Source: Vibrio ordalii ATCC 33509 (GTDB lineage Bacteria; Pseudomonadota; Gammaproteobacteria; Enterobacterales; Vibrionaceae). From it: a stretch of 59,277 bases of DNA. Positions 38,090 to 48,193 of this stretch are shown here, piece by piece. The position numbers and the translations under genes were made by a program. The notes beneath the pieces were generated by a model, which was not told where the DNA came from, made no database searches, and saw only the letters and a program-made list of their open reading frames with translations. Positions within the stretch are counted from its first letter, which is position 1, and each line of letters starts with the position of its first letter. The stretch covers positions 1-59,277 of the forward strand of contig AEZC01000086.1 of the NCBI GenBank assembly GCA_000257205.1, written 5' to 3'.

Positions 38090-38583
38090 TATAGGTGGTC
38101 CATCTCGTCCCACTCGTCTTCAGTTAGCAGTTTATTCAGGTCAACAAGGATCAATAGTTTGCCATCACGGTTGCTCACTCCTTGAATAAACTTAGCGCTC
38201 TCATCGGTACCAACACTTGGTGTAGTATCGATTTCAGAAGAACGCAGGTAAACCACTTCAGCAACGCTATCGACTAAAATACCAATCACTTGGCGCTCAG
38301 ATTCAATCACAATGATGCGTGTATTATCCGTGATTTCACCTTGCATTAAGCCAAAACGAGATCGTGTATCAATGACGGTCACAACATTACCACGTAGGTT
38401 AATGATGCCAAGAACATAATCAGGAGCACCTGGTACCGGTGCAATTTCTGTATAGCGAAGCACTTCACGTACCTGCATTACATTAATTCCGTATGTTTCT
38501 TCTTCTAGTTGGAACGTCACCCACTGAAGCACTTCGTCGTTAGACTTGTCTTTTCTTACTTCTACTTCGTTAGTCTGAGACAT
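38089..38583 (-). CDS. cheW: Chemotaxis coupling protein CheW
   Basis: Couples methyl-accepting receptors to CheA in the polar array. A single CheW/SH3-like domain fills residues ~15-155, with EETYGINVMQVREVLRYTEIAPVPG and the NLRGNVVTVIDTRSRFG hallmark. 164 residues. It is downstream of parP in the long leftward operon. Confidence 0.97.
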   Translation of the reverse strand: MSQTNEVEVRKDKSNDEVLQWVTFQLEEETYGINVMQVREVLRYTEIAPVPGAPDYVLGIINLRGNVVTVIDTRSRFGLMQGEITDNTRIIVIESERQVIGILVDSVAEVVYLRSSEIDTTPSVGTDESAKFIQGVSNRDGKLLILVDLNKLLTEDEWDEMDHL

Positions 38584-38623
38584 ACCTTTTCCTCTCTAAG
38601 TCGATTCCGACATCAATGTATTA

Positions 38624-39613
38624 TTATTTCTCTAGTGCTTTTACATCAAGCCCTGCATTAAGCATAGCTATCAATGCTTCAACATGGATCAAAGCACACA
38701 TTTTTTCTTTTACCATTCCAGCAAGCCACGGCCTTTTACCTGCTTTTTCTCGCCAGCGGACCTTCTCTGAGTTTAGCAATTCTGTACCCATAAGCTGAGT
38801 ACTTGCTAACCCCCACATACTGTCACCAAGCATGACGATGTATTGATAGCCTTCTTTGTAGCTATCATCATGGAGCTTTTCTGCCATCACCCATTTTGCC
38901 GTATCGACGACATCTAGCTGATTATCTTTATTAGTTTGCAGCCCAAGGTACCAAGCAGGTCGACCGATTAAATGATTGAGCACTCCCATGCGATGGATAC
39001 CCCCGAGCTCATCAAGCGGGACAGCAAATGTTACGCTGTTCACTTCAAAATAGAGTACTTGAAAATCTCGAGTTCTCGCCGTGCTTTGCCACATACCAAT
39101 TTCGGAGTAGCCAGCTTGCGTTTGACGTGCGACTTCAACGGTTAATTGTTCAACAACTTCCACATCAACAGCAAATTCTTCAACAGTGTCTGCCGCAGTC
39201 AGAATTTCAACTTCAACTTCAGTTTCCAAAGTATCGGTGGGAATGTCCCACTCTTGGATCTCTTCAACAATTTCAGCCGCTGGTTGAGTTTTTAAAGCGA
39301 TCTGAACGGTGTTTTGCTCCATGACCTCTTCCAGCTCTAACTCTGCGACTGGATTACTTGATTCTAACTGGCTTAATAAGCGCTGCACGTCATCTAAATT
39401 CGGCAGATCAAACTCAACCACTTCAGCATGATAATAGCTTTTTTCCGGAACAGATTGCACCGATGTCGAAAGCGCTAACTCAGGTTCAGCAAGGGACAAT
39501 TCTTTTTGCTCTTCCGCTTTCAGCTCAAGTTCAATCGCTTCTTCATCTAATAACGCTGTAAAGTAGTCATCGAGTGCTTGTTCACTGGATAAAAATGGCC
39601 CACTACTCATCAA
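38624..39613 (-). CDS. parP: Polar chemotaxis array protein ParP
   Basis: ParP binds ParC and CheA and keeps the signalling array at the cell pole. The C-terminal ~150 residues form a CheW-like (AIF) domain (LYFEVNSVTFAVPLDELGGIHRMG, then RPWLAGMVKEKMCALIHVE). The N-terminal ~175 residues are strongly acidic and probably disordered. They begin with a short helix SSEQALDDYFTALL, which may be the partner-binding tip. 329 residues. It overlaps the end of parC by 11 bases. Identification rests on the CheW-like domain and on position between parC and cheW, as in Vibrio. Confidence 0.92.
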   Translation of the reverse strand: MMSSGPFLSSEQALDDYFTALLDEEAIELELKAEEQKELSLAEPELALSTSVQSVPEKSYYHAEVVEFDLPNLDDVQRLLSQLESSNPVAELELEEVMEQNTVQIALKTQPAAEIVEEIQEWDIPTDTLETEVEVEILTAADTVEEFAVDVEVVEQLTVEVARQTQAGYSEIGMWQSTARTRDFQVLYFEVNSVTFAVPLDELGGIHRMGVLNHLIGRPAWYLGLQTNKDNQLDVVDTAKWVMAEKLHDDSYKEGYQYIVMLGDSMWGLASTQLMGTELLNSEKVRWREKAGKRPWLAGMVKEKMCALIHVEALIAMLNAGLDVKALEK

Positions 39614-40379
39614 TAGCTAGCCTCTCTAAATAAATCAGCAATTGTTTATAAGCAAAAACACCACGGCTACCTTCGGCAAAATGAGAAGCAGGTAAGCGCT
39701 TTAAACTCGCGTCACGGAACTTGGTATCTATAGGTACAGCAGAGCTCCACACTTGTTCTGGGTAATCTTTTTTAAGTTGATTCAGCGTTTGCAAAGAAGC
39801 CCGGGTTCGCTTGTCGTACATAGTCGGTACGATAGTCACTTTGAACGATCGACTACGAGATTTTTGCATGATGGCTAAGGTGCGAATCATCCTTTCGAGC
39901 CCTTTCATAGCCAGAAACTCAGTCTGTACTGGAATTAAGATACGATCGCTGGCGGCCAATGCATTAACCATCATTACCCCCAAGATTGGAGGACAGTCGA
40001 TCAACACGTAGTCATAATTATGACGCAATGTAAGAAGCGCACGTTTCAAAATCAGCCCCATCCCACTGCGGTTGCCCATGACTCTATCTAAAGTGGCTAG
40101 AGACATATGGGCAGGGATGAGATCAATGCCTTCAACATCGGTTTTTAGGATAAGAGGGATAACACTCTGCTCTGTTAACTCACGTTGCTGAAATAGGTCA
40201 AACAGGCTGACAGGCACGCCATCAGAATCATAACCTAAGTATGTAGTAAGCGAGGCGTGAGGATCAGTATCAACCAACAGCACTCTTTTGCCTTGCTGAC
40301 TTAGCAAACCGGCAAGCGTAATCGTTGTGGTTGTTTTACCCACTCCGCCTTTTTGGTTTGCAATACTCCATACGATCAT
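39603..40379 (-). CDS. parC: ParA-like ATPase ParC for polar array positioning
   Basis: A ParA/MinD-type ATPase of 258 residues that recruits chemotaxis arrays to the pole and secures their inheritance in Vibrio; unrelated to topoisomerase IV ParC. Deviant Walker A KGGVGKTTTT (~9-18), LLVDTDPHASLTTYLG and VLIDCPPILG. The start at 40379 (MIVWSIANQ) has AGGAAG seven bases upstream; the in-frame start at 40409 lies inside cheB. Located between cheB and parP. Confidence 0.94.
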   Translation of the reverse strand: MIVWSIANQKGGVGKTTTTITLAGLLSQQGKRVLLVDTDPHASLTTYLGYDSDGVPVSLFDLFQQRELTEQSVIPLILKTDVEGIDLIPAHMSLATLDRVMGNRSGMGLILKRALLTLRHNYDYVLIDCPPILGVMMVNALAASDRILIPVQTEFLAMKGLERMIRTLAIMQKSRSRSFKVTIVPTMYDKRTRASLQTLNQLKKDYPEQVWSSAVPIDTKFRDASLKRLPASHFAEGSRGVFAYKQLLIYLERLAIDE

Positions 40380-40389
40380 TGAACTTCCT

Positions 40390-41505
40390 TTATGCGAGGC
40401 CAACTTCAACTAACATTCGTTCTGATATACGCTCTAACGGTAAATCTTCAGACGAGATACCCGCTTTGGCGACAGCTTGCGGCATACCATACACCACGCA
40501 GCTTTCTTCATCCTGAGCCCAAATGGTTGCCCCTGCAGCTTGTAACATTCGAGCCCCTTCAAGACCATCGGCTCCCATACCAGTCAATACCATTGACAGT
40601 ACTTTATCGGCATAAATCTTTGCCGCAGAACCGAATGTTATATCGACACACGGTTTATAATTCATACGTTCACCACCATCGATAATGCGCAATTTAGCAC
40701 TACCCGGGCGGCCCTCAATCATCATCTGTTTACCACCCGGAGCCAAATAAGCAACGCCTGGGCGCAGCGCATCACCATCCTCAGCTTCCTTCACTTCTAT
40801 TTTACAAAGTGAATTTAGTCGACTTGCAAATGCTGCTGTAAAGGTGGCTGGCATGTGCTGAATGAGTACGATCGGATGTGGATAATTGGCAGGCAACTTC
40901 GTCAATATCTTTTGTAACGCAACCGGGCCACCTGTAGAGGTACCGATAGCGGTCAACTGATATTTTTTACCTGTAGCTTTAAAGCGAGCCAATGTGCCCA
41001 TTGATTTCGGCGCAGGGGAGCTCGGCGTTGCAGCCGTGGTTCTGCTGGCAAACGGCGATGACGAGTTCGGTACAGGACGTGAAACCAAAGGTCTTCTCAG
41101 CATCCCTTTTTTTGACGCGATTTGAATAACCCGTTGCTGCAATAAAACAACAGCCTCATCGCGGTTACGGGCAATATCTTCAAATTTTTTCGGTAAAAAA
41201 TCTAACGCTCCAGCATCTAAAGCATCTAGCGTTGCTTTGGCACCATCATGAGTCAGTGATGAGAACATCAAGATCGGGATCGGGTTCGCAGCCATGATTT
41301 CACGGACGGCAGTAATACCATCCATAACTGGCATCTCAATATCCATTGTGATGACATCAGGCTTTAAGATTCTCGCTTTTTCTACGGCTTCTTTACCGTT
41401 GGTTGCAACATCAATCACTTCTAGACGGGTGTCGGAGTTAATAATTTCACTCACACGCCGCCTAAAAAAGCTCGAATCATCAACGACTAATACTCTAATC
41501 GCCAT
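40390..41505 (-). CDS. cheB: Protein-glutamate methylesterase CheB
   Basis: Removes methyl groups from chemoreceptors during adaptation. An N-terminal receiver domain (Asp55 in [11 protein letters not shown], Lys in FLPKK) is joined by a Ser/Pro linker to the methylesterase domain with [11 protein letters not shown] (catalytic Ser), IQHMPATFT (His) and [10 protein letters not shown] (Asp). 371 residues. No cheR is in the window. Confidence 0.97.
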   Translation of the reverse strand: MAIRVLVVDDSSFFRRRVSEIINSDTRLEVIDVATNGKEAVEKARILKPDVITMDIEMPVMDGITAVREIMAANPIPILMFSSLTHDGAKATLDALDAGALDFLPKKFEDIARNRDEAVVLLQQRVIQIASKKGMLRRPLVSRPVPNSSSPFASRTTAATPSSPAPKSMGTLARFKATGKKYQLTAIGTSTGGPVALQKILTKLPANYPHPIVLIQHMPATFTAAFASRLNSLCKIEVKEAEDGDALRPGVAYLAPGGKQMMIEGRPGSAKLRIIDGGERMNYKPCVDITFGSAAKIYADKVLSMVLTGMGADGLEGARMLQAAGATIWAQDEESCVVYGMPQAVAKAGISSEDLPLERISERMLVEVGLA

Positions 41506-41530
41506 GGGTATCCTTATATTGTGTGCTCAT

Positions 41531-43828
41531 TTAAATGCGGGAAGCAGCAGCATACTGCTTAAGCAAATCTGGCACATCTAGTATTAGTGCAATATGTCCA
41601 TCGCTGGTAATCGTCGCCCCAGCCATACCCGGTGTTCTTTGAAGAAGCTTATCTAGTGGTTTGATTACCACTTCTTCTTGGCCAATTAAGGTATCAACGA
41701 CAAAACCAACTCGCTGGCTACCGATCTGAACAATAACAACATGTCCATGACCTTTACGCAGTTCTATTTTCCCCGCTTTAGGTGCGAGCCAATTCTGTAA
41801 GTAGAAAAGTGGAATCGATTTTTTACGTACTATGATAGTCAGTTGTCCATCAACGACGTTAGTCCGGCTAAGATCAAGGTGGAAGATTTCATTAACGCTC
41901 GCAAGCGGTAGAGCAAATGGATGCCCAGCGACACCGACCATCAAAGTAGGTAAGATAGCGAGTGTCAACGGCACTTTGATCGTAATCTTAGTCCCTTTGC
42001 CCATCTCAGAATCGATGTCAATTGAACCATTGAGTGTGTTGATGGCTGTTTTTACAACATCCATCCCAACACCACGGCCAGAAATGTCTGAAATCTGCTC
42101 TTTACTGGAGAATCCAGCCATAAAGATTAAGTTAAAACACTCTTTATTGGAGAGGCGTGACGCCGCATCTTCATCCATCATACCGCGTTTCACCGCAATG
42201 CTACGCAACTTATCTGGGTCCATACCGCCGCCATCATCGACGATAGCTAGCTCAATATGGTCACCTTCTTGCGAAGCTGAGAGTATGATTTTACCCGTGC
42301 TTGGTTTTCCAGATTTGCTGCGCACATCTGGCATTTCAATACCGTGATCAACTGAGTTACGCACTAAGTGAATCAATGGGTCTGCAAGCGCTTCGACCAA
42401 GTTTTTATCAAGGTCTGTTTCTTCGCCACGCGTTTCAAGCACGATGTCTTTTTTCAAGGTGCGTGCAAGGTCTCGAACCACGCGAGGAAAACGGCCGAAC
42501 ACTTTCTTAATCGGTTGCATACGCGTTTTCATGACAGCGCCTTGCAAATCCGCGGTAACCACATCAAGGTTAGCCACTGCTTTGGCCATCTCTTCGTCGT
42601 TACTATTAAGCCCCAGACTCAGCAAGCGGTTACGAACTAGCACCAATTCGCCAATCATGTTCATAATGATGTCGAGCGTTGATGTATCAACACGGACTGT
42701 TGTTTCTGGTTGAGTCTGCGCTTTTTTAGCAGCAGGTGCTGATACTTCTTTTTTCTCAGCCACAGCAACAGGAGCTTTCGCAGGAGAAGAGGCGGCTGGA
42801 GCTGTTACTTTCGGTTGAGGAGCTGGTACAGGTTTTGCAGCTTCAGTTTTTGGTTTGGCGGTTTCAGTTGGTTTTACAGGCTCCGCTGGCTTCACATTTT
42901 CAGAGGCAGGCCTGGTTGCCATTTCCAACTCTTCTGGCAGTGGGCCTTTTCCCGAACCATGCAGATCGTCAAGAAGCTTTTCAAACTCCTCGTCAGTCAT
43001 CAAATCATCGCCACCACCAGCAGAAGCTTTAGGTGCCGCTGTTGATTTTGGTGGAGGAGTAGAAGACGTGGAGGCGGATTTTGCTGCAACCTCAGGAGCA
43101 GATTCGACTGTTGGAGCCTTACCTACGCCATGCAGATCATCAAGCAGCTTTTCAAATTCGTCATCCGTAATATCACCACTAGTAGCCGCTGATGCACTTG
43201 GGGCTTTAGGCGCTGGGGGCGGTGCGGCATTTTCAGAATGAACATTGGGCGCAGTGCCTTTACCATGTAATTCGTCTAACAGTTTTTCAAATTCATCTTG
43301 CGTGATTTCATCGATAGAATTTGAATCTATCGCTTGTGATACTGTTGGTTGAGCAACTTCAGGCTCAGGCGCTTCGATAACCTCCTCTTCCTCAACTTCA
43401 GCAATAACAGGCTCCACTTCGTCAATTTCATCTTCAGAAGCAGGGCGACACAATTTATGAAGTTCATCGAGGAGAGCGGGATCTGCTGGCTCTAAAGGTT
43501 CTTGATCTTGAACAGCGCGAAACTGTGCATTAACGGTGTCTAAAGCTCGTAACATCGTATCCATTAAGCTTGATGTTACGCTTCTTTGACCATTGCGTAA
43601 GATATCAAATACGTTCTCGGCACCGTGGCACGTCTCAACCAGCTCGGTGAGGGCAAGAAAACCGGCCCCACCTTTAACGGTATGGAAACCGCGGAAAATC
43701 GCATTTAATAACTCCCTGTCTTCGGGGTTGTTCTCAAGTTCAACCAATTGCTCTGAGAGCAATTCGAGAATTTCACCTGCTTCAACCAAAAAGTCCTGAA
43801 GAATGTCGTCGTCTAATTCATAGCTCAT
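41531..43828 (-). CDS. cheA: Chemotaxis histidine kinase CheA
   Basis: Receptor-controlled kinase that phosphorylates CheY and CheB. P1 Hpt domain with His49 in GFHTVKGGAGF, a long linker (~130-375), P3 dimer helices, P4 kinase with HLVRNSVDHGIE and the DDGGGMD and SGRGVGMDVV loops, then P5 CheW-like domain. 765 residues, about 110 more than E. coli. The linker has three near-identical EFEKLLD(D/E)LHG motifs (from residues 178, 223 and 279) and a shorter LLDELHKL at 119. No canonical P2 domain is obvious, so the repeats may do its job or bind ParP, which in Vibrio contacts a linker region of CheA. Confidence 0.97.
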   Translation of the reverse strand: MSYELDDDILQDFLVEAGEILELLSEQLVELENNPEDRELLNAIFRGFHTVKGGAGFLALTELVETCHGAENVFDILRNGQRSVTSSLMDTMLRALDTVNAQFRAVQDQEPLEPADPALLDELHKLCRPASEDEIDEVEPVIAEVEEEEVIEAPEPEVAQPTVSQAIDSNSIDEITQDEFEKLLDELHGKGTAPNVHSENAAPPPAPKAPSASAATSGDITDDEFEKLLDDLHGVGKAPTVESAPEVAAKSASTSSTPPPKSTAAPKASAGGGDDLMTDEEFEKLLDDLHGSGKGPLPEELEMATRPASENVKPAEPVKPTETAKPKTEAAKPVPAPQPKVTAPAASSPAKAPVAVAEKKEVSAPAAKKAQTQPETTVRVDTSTLDIIMNMIGELVLVRNRLLSLGLNSNDEEMAKAVANLDVVTADLQGAVMKTRMQPIKKVFGRFPRVVRDLARTLKKDIVLETRGEETDLDKNLVEALADPLIHLVRNSVDHGIEMPDVRSKSGKPSTGKIILSASQEGDHIELAIVDDGGGMDPDKLRSIAVKRGMMDEDAASRLSNKECFNLIFMAGFSSKEQISDISGRGVGMDVVKTAINTLNGSIDIDSEMGKGTKITIKVPLTLAILPTLMVGVAGHPFALPLASVNEIFHLDLSRTNVVDGQLTIIVRKKSIPLFYLQNWLAPKAGKIELRKGHGHVVIVQIGSQRVGFVVDTLIGQEEVVIKPLDKLLQRTPGMAGATITSDGHIALILDVPDLLKQYAAASRI

Positions 43829-43837
43829 ACGTTACCC

Positions 43838-44554
43838 CTAAAAACCAAGACTCGATAATAAATCATCGACTTCGTCTTGAGATGAAACCGCATCGGCTCT
43901 TTCATGAGGGTTCAAAATAGGACCTTCAGGTTCGATAGATGGGTTCTTCTTGTCTGTTTTTTGTTCTATTTGGTTATCCCAAAAGGCAGTGAGAATCTCA
44001 ACTAGGCGTTTCTCAACTTCATTAACCAGCGTAATAACACGTCGAATTATTTGGCCAGTAAGATCTTGAAAGTCTTGAGCCATCAATATCTCAGTTAGCT
44101 GACCTCGTAATTCGCTGCTGTTTCCCTCAACTTGCGATAGCAGGTCATCAATGCGGTGGCAAAGTGCTTTAAACTCGATAAGATCAATTCGCCCATGCAT
44201 TAACTCATTCCATTGTGGACGCACTTTTAACAAACCTTCGTGAAGGCTGTCAGCGATCGGCATACACCGATCTACCGCATCCATTGTCTTATTCGCAGCT
44301 ACTTCGGTTTTATCAATCACGTATTGTAGGCGATCCCTTGCATCTGGAATTTCGTCATTTGCAATCTCAGCCATTCGTTCATCAAGGTTGAACTGCTTGA
44401 GTGATTCGTGCAGCTCCCTTGTCAAAGTGCCTATTTCTTGCAGCATCGGATTGCTTGCTTTGTCATAGGTCTCTTTCAAGAGCAGATTCGCCTGCTCTTG
44501 CTGTCCATTTTCCAGTAGCTGAACGAGTTCTTTTGCTTGTTCTAATGAAATCAT
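43838..44554 (-). CDS. cheZ: Chemotaxis phosphatase CheZ
   Basis: Dephosphorylates CheY-P. Long helical hairpin with the catalytic AQDFQDLTGQII motif (residues ~159-170). A flexible linker follows, then the CheY-binding tail DEVDDLLSSLGF at the very C-terminus. 238 residues. Between cheY and cheA. Confidence 0.97.
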   Translation of the reverse strand: MISLEQAKELVQLLENGQQEQANLLLKETYDKASNPMLQEIGTLTRELHESLKQFNLDERMAEIANDEIPDARDRLQYVIDKTEVAANKTMDAVDRCMPIADSLHEGLLKVRPQWNELMHGRIDLIEFKALCHRIDDLLSQVEGNSSELRGQLTEILMAQDFQDLTGQIIRRVITLVNEVEKRLVEILTAFWDNQIEQKTDKKNPSIEPEGPILNPHERADAVSSQDEVDDLLSSLGF

Positions 44555-44611
44555 CGATTAGCCTTTTCGCGCATAAATGAATAGAGCACCTTTTGCCTGT
44601 GACCGCACGCT

Positions 44612-45004
44612 TTATAAACGCTCGAAAATTTTATCCAGTTTCTCTTTAAGCGTAGCAGCCGTAAATGGTTTTACGATATAGCCATTTACACCGGCTTGGG
44701 CGGCTTCGATGATTTGTTCGCGTTTTGCTTCTGCGGTGATCATCAGAACAGGGAGATGCTTAAGTTCTGCGTCTGCTCGGATATTTTTCAGCAAATCGAT
44801 ACCTTGCATGCCCGGCATATTCCAGTCTGTAACTACAAACTCAAAATCACCTTTCTTTAGCATAGGCAACGCTGTCAGGCCATCATCTGCTTCTTGGGTA
44901 TTATTGAAGCCCAAATCACGAAGTAGATTCTTAACAATACGGCGCATTGTTGAAAAGTCGTCAACAATAAGGATCTTCATGTTTTTATTCAAAATTGCCT
45001 CCAC
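44612..45004 (-). CDS. cheY: Chemotaxis response regulator CheY
   Basis: Single receiver domain that binds the flagellar switch when phosphorylated. Acidic pocket in VDDFSTMRR, phospho-acceptor Asp60 in VTDWNMPGM, Thr in MITAEAK and Lys in IVKPF. 130 residues. The start [16 protein letters not shown] agrees with my memory of V. cholerae CheY3, the copy that controls the motor; an internal ATG eight codons later is also possible. 20 bases after fliA. Confidence 0.97.
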   Translation of the reverse strand: MEAILNKNMKILIVDDFSTMRRIVKNLLRDLGFNNTQEADDGLTALPMLKKGDFEFVVTDWNMPGMQGIDLLKNIRADAELKHLPVLMITAEAKREQIIEAAQAGVNGYIVKPFTAATLKEKLDKIFERL

Positions 45005-45024
45005 TGAGCTCGAAATCAGTGATA

Positions 45025-45759
45025 TTAGTCATTTTGCGTCCAAGAACTTAACTTTGTTCTTAGTCGCTGCATAGATTGGCTCAGTATCTGGCTAACGCGG
45101 GATTCGCTAACGCCTAAAACCTCACCAATTTCTTTTAAGTTTAACTCTTCATCATAATAGAGCGAAAGTACCAAAGCTTCACGTTCTGGAAGTGATTTTA
45201 TTGATTCAACCAATGCTTTACGAAACGATTCATCGGCTACTCCCTTAAATGGCGAGTTGTCTTCATCGTCATCCAAAGGAGAAATTGCATCATCAGAAAT
45301 ACCTAAATCTTCGATTCCGACAATCCGTGAGCAATTAATGTCAGTTAATACAGTATGGTACTGATCGAGCGACATGCCTAAATACTTCGCAACTTCTGTA
45401 TCAGTTGGGTTTCGGTTTAGCTCACCTTCTAGAACTGAAATTGCATGGGTTATCTCTCGGTTGTGTTTATGAACCGAGCGTGGAACCCAATCACCACGCC
45501 GAATATCGTCGAGCATAGCTCCACGAATTCGAATTCCTGCATAGGTTTCAAAGCTTGCACCTTTACTCCCATCATAATTTTTTTGTGCTTCAAGTAGGCC
45601 TATCATTCCTGCTTGTATTAAATCTTCGACCAATACGTTTGGTGGCAGGCGACCTGCTAAATGGTGTGCAATACGCTTAACCAATACAGAGTATTTTTCT
45701 AAAAATGCTTGTTGGCTCTTTAGGTTTCCGTGTTGGTCATAAGTAAGCGCTTTATTCAC
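45025..45759 (-). CDS. fliA: Flagellar sigma factor FliA (sigma-28)
   Basis: Sigma factor for late flagellar and motility genes, normally held by FlgM until the hook is complete. Region 2 [16 protein letters not shown] and the [18 protein letters not shown] segment; region 4 helix-turn-helix [20 protein letters not shown]. 244 residues. The start overlaps the end of flhG by eight bases. Confidence 0.97.
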   Translation of the reverse strand: MNKALTYDQHGNLKSQQAFLEKYSVLVKRIAHHLAGRLPPNVLVEDLIQAGMIGLLEAQKNYDGSKGASFETYAGIRIRGAMLDDIRRGDWVPRSVHKHNREITHAISVLEGELNRNPTDTEVAKYLGMSLDQYHTVLTDINCSRIVGIEDLGISDDAISPLDDDEDNSPFKGVADESFRKALVESIKSLPEREALVLSLYYDEELNLKEIGEVLGVSESRVSQILSQSMQRLRTKLSSWTQND

Positions 45760-46639
45760 CGAATGGTTCCCCTACACTTTCTGTTCTATTTAGCAAACGC
45801 TCGACAAAAAATTCCAAATGGCCAGTCGGCGTTCTTGGAATTGGCCACGTTAACGCTTTGCTTGCTAACGAGCTAATTGCCAATGCCGCAGGTGACCGCG
45901 GGAACGCATCGACCACTATTTTTTGTTTTTTTACTGCTTGGCGCACTTTATCATCCAAAGGTATGCAAGCAACAAGTTCAAGGCTCACATTTAGGAATCT
46001 TTCTGTCACTAATGTTAATTTAGCAAATAATTCCCGTCCTTCACGATAACTTCTCACCATATTGGCCACAATTTTAAAACGTTGCACTTGGTGTTCACGA
46101 CTTAACAGTTTGATCAAGGCGTAGGCATCAGTGATGGACGTCGGTTCATCACATACCACGATCACTACATCTTGTGCGGCGCGGCAGAAGCTCACGACCA
46201 TATCAGAAATACCCGCCGCCGTATCGATGAGCAGAATATCCATCTCATCTTCTAAACTGCCAAAGGCGCGTATTAAACCAACATGTTGGGCGTGTGACAA
46301 CTCTGTCATTGACTGTGTACCCGAAGTCGCTGGGATTATGCGTATCCCAAAAGGCCCTTCGACGATGGCATCCTTGAGTTCACACTCGCCAGCCAGTACA
46401 TGCCCTAAGTTTCGCTTCGGGCGTATGCCAAGCATAACATCCACGTTAGCCAAACCTAAATCTGCATCCAACACCATGACTTTTTTACCTTGGCGAGCCA
46501 TGCAGATCGCCATGCCGAGTGTCACGTGAGATTTACCCACGCCACCTTTGCCACCCGTCACAGAAATGACTTTGGTCAGTGACGGTTGAGTTAAGCGGCG
46601 TAAACCGCTCGCTTGGTCATATATCATATTATTCGCCAT
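45752..46639 (-). CDS. flhG: Flagellar number regulator FlhG (FleN)
   Basis: A MinD-like ATPase that limits polar flagella, stimulating FlhF GTPase activity and restraining the master regulator FlrA/FleQ. The N-terminal NMIYDQASGLRRL contains the DQAxxLR FlhF-activating motif. Walker A GGKGGVGKS, VMVLDADLGLANVDVMLG and LLIDTAAGI follow. 295 residues from the ATG at 46639, 14 bases after the flhF stop. An in-frame ATG at 46693 would overlap flhF by 41 bases and add 18 residues unlike homologues. Confidence 0.95.
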   Translation of the reverse strand: MANNMIYDQASGLRRLTQPSLTKVISVTGGKGGVGKSHVTLGMAICMARQGKKVMVLDADLGLANVDVMLGIRPKRNLGHVLAGECELKDAIVEGPFGIRIIPATSGTQSMTELSHAQHVGLIRAFGSLEDEMDILLIDTAAGISDMVVSFCRAAQDVVIVVCDEPTSITDAYALIKLLSREHQVQRFKIVANMVRSYREGRELFAKLTLVTERFLNVSLELVACIPLDDKVRQAVKKQKIVVDAFPRSPAALAISSLASKALTWPIPRTPTGHLEFFVERLLNRTESVGEPFGE

Positions 46640-46652
46640 ATTTGTCCGCCGT

Positions 46653-48140
46653 CTAGAATCTCTCGGAGTCGCTGCTCCAATAGTGAGGTTCATTCTCTGT
46701 CGACTTCTCTAGCAATTCGTTTGCCTTTGCAACCATGTACTTTGGCTGGGCAATCACAATATCTTCTGGTACACGCTGGCCATTCGCAATGTAAGCAACC
46801 GGCAGTGCGTTTTGAACCACGACACTCACAAATTCCCCTAAGCTCAATGACTCATCAAGCTTAGTCATAATGCACCCTGAAAGAGGGATCCTTCTAAAGT
46901 GCTCGATTGTTTCTTGCAATACTTTTCTTTGTGCCGTTGCAGGCAGTACAAGGTAGCTGTGGATGACTTCGCCACTCTCTTGCATCAGGGTATCAAGCTG
47001 CTCTGATAACCGAACATCACGCTGCCCCATCCCTGCGGTATCGACTAAAATTAAACGCCGATTTCTTAGCTGATATATTACATCGGCTAACTCACTGGAA
47101 TCTTTAGCAACTCTTACTGGACAACCCATAATTCGGCCATAAATAGAGAGCTGTTCATGAGCACCGATACGGTAGGTATCGGTGGTGACAAGAGCGACGT
47201 TATCAGCGCCATACTCCATAGCGGCGCGAGCGGCCAATTTAGCAATGGTGGTGGTTTTACCAACCCCTGTTGGACCTAATAGCGCAACGACACCACCACG
47301 TTTCAGAATGTCTTGTTTGGAAACAGGGACTTGATCGGCAACTAAGCCAAGCAGTGCCTTCCAAGCTTTAGTCGGAGCCGTATCTTCTGGAATATAGCAC
47401 GCGAGCTGGTCAGCCAATTCTAACGAAACGCCCATACGTTCAAGCCTTTTAATAAGCATGGCACGCAAAGGCTCTCTGCGTTCAACTTCTTGCCACATCA
47501 ATCCTGAAACTTGATGCTCTAGCAGTTGTCGTATTGAGGTCATCTCTTCGCGCATGTTTTCTAGCTCAGGGTTCGAAACACTCGCCTCTTGTACCGGATG
47601 ACGATCATAGCGTGATGGATCTAGCTTGGGCGTTTGACGCGTGGAGGCCCTTCTATCATCAGCAATTAATTTTGCTAATGGGGAATCGGCTCGTAACTCT
47701 ACGCCACTGCGTCCTGAGTTGGTATTGGATGAGCTTGATTGACGTTGCAATAACGCAGAGAGCGAATCTTCATTTTCGGCGTGGTAATCTGAATCTGAGC
47801 CGCTAGGCGTGCTGTACTGCTTTAGCATATTCGCGAATCGTTTGGTCATTGAACGTCCGGCATCTGCGCTATTTTGCAGACTGACACGATCGTCATCCAA
47901 CTCGCGAGAGGATTTGTTCACAGACGGCGTGACTTGGGTGTAACCTTGCTGTTTAGGCTGCGAATTATAGCGCTTGGCGCTGTTTTGCTGAGTAGGTTGT
48001 TCACCATCCACTGCAGCAACGATCTCAACACCACCCGCGACTTTTTTATTCGACATGATCACCGCTTCCGCACCAAGCTCTTCTTTCACTTGCAGCAGTG
48101 CAGTTCGCATATCTTTGGCAAAAAATCGTTTTATTTTCAA
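46653..48140 (-). CDS. flhF: Flagellar positioning GTPase FlhF
   Basis: SRP-type GTPase that marks the old pole as the site of flagellar assembly. N-terminal basic B domain (MKIKRFFAKDMRTALLQVKEE), a long low-complexity Ser/Gln linker to ~200, then NG domain with GPTGVGKTTTIAKLA, VTTDTYRIGAHEQL, LVDTAGMGQRD and TKLDES. 495 residues. Together with flhG it fixes flagellar place and number. Confidence 0.97.
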   Translation of the reverse strand: MKIKRFFAKDMRTALLQVKEELGAEAVIMSNKKVAGGVEIVAAVDGEQPTQQNSAKRYNSQPKQQGYTQVTPSVNKSSRELDDDRVSLQNSADAGRSMTKRFANMLKQYSTPSGSDSDYHAENEDSLSALLQRQSSSSNTNSGRSGVELRADSPLAKLIADDRRASTRQTPKLDPSRYDRHPVQEASVSNPELENMREEMTSIRQLLEHQVSGLMWQEVERREPLRAMLIKRLERMGVSLELADQLACYIPEDTAPTKAWKALLGLVADQVPVSKQDILKRGGVVALLGPTGVGKTTTIAKLAARAAMEYGADNVALVTTDTYRIGAHEQLSIYGRIMGCPVRVAKDSSELADVIYQLRNRRLILVDTAGMGQRDVRLSEQLDTLMQESGEVIHSYLVLPATAQRKVLQETIEHFRRIPLSGCIMTKLDESLSLGEFVSVVVQNALPVAYIANGQRVPEDIVIAQPKYMVAKANELLEKSTENEPHYWSSDSERF

Positions 48141-48193
48141 AGCAGATATCCGTGTTTAAATGGCTAAAGCCCGATTAAGTGACAACAGTTTCG

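Noticed and set aside
42736..43241. Long open frames on the plus strand opposite cheA
   Set aside because: They mirror the Pro/Ala/Glu-rich linker of CheA and have repetitive Gln/Leu or Ser content; shadows of a low-complexity coding region.
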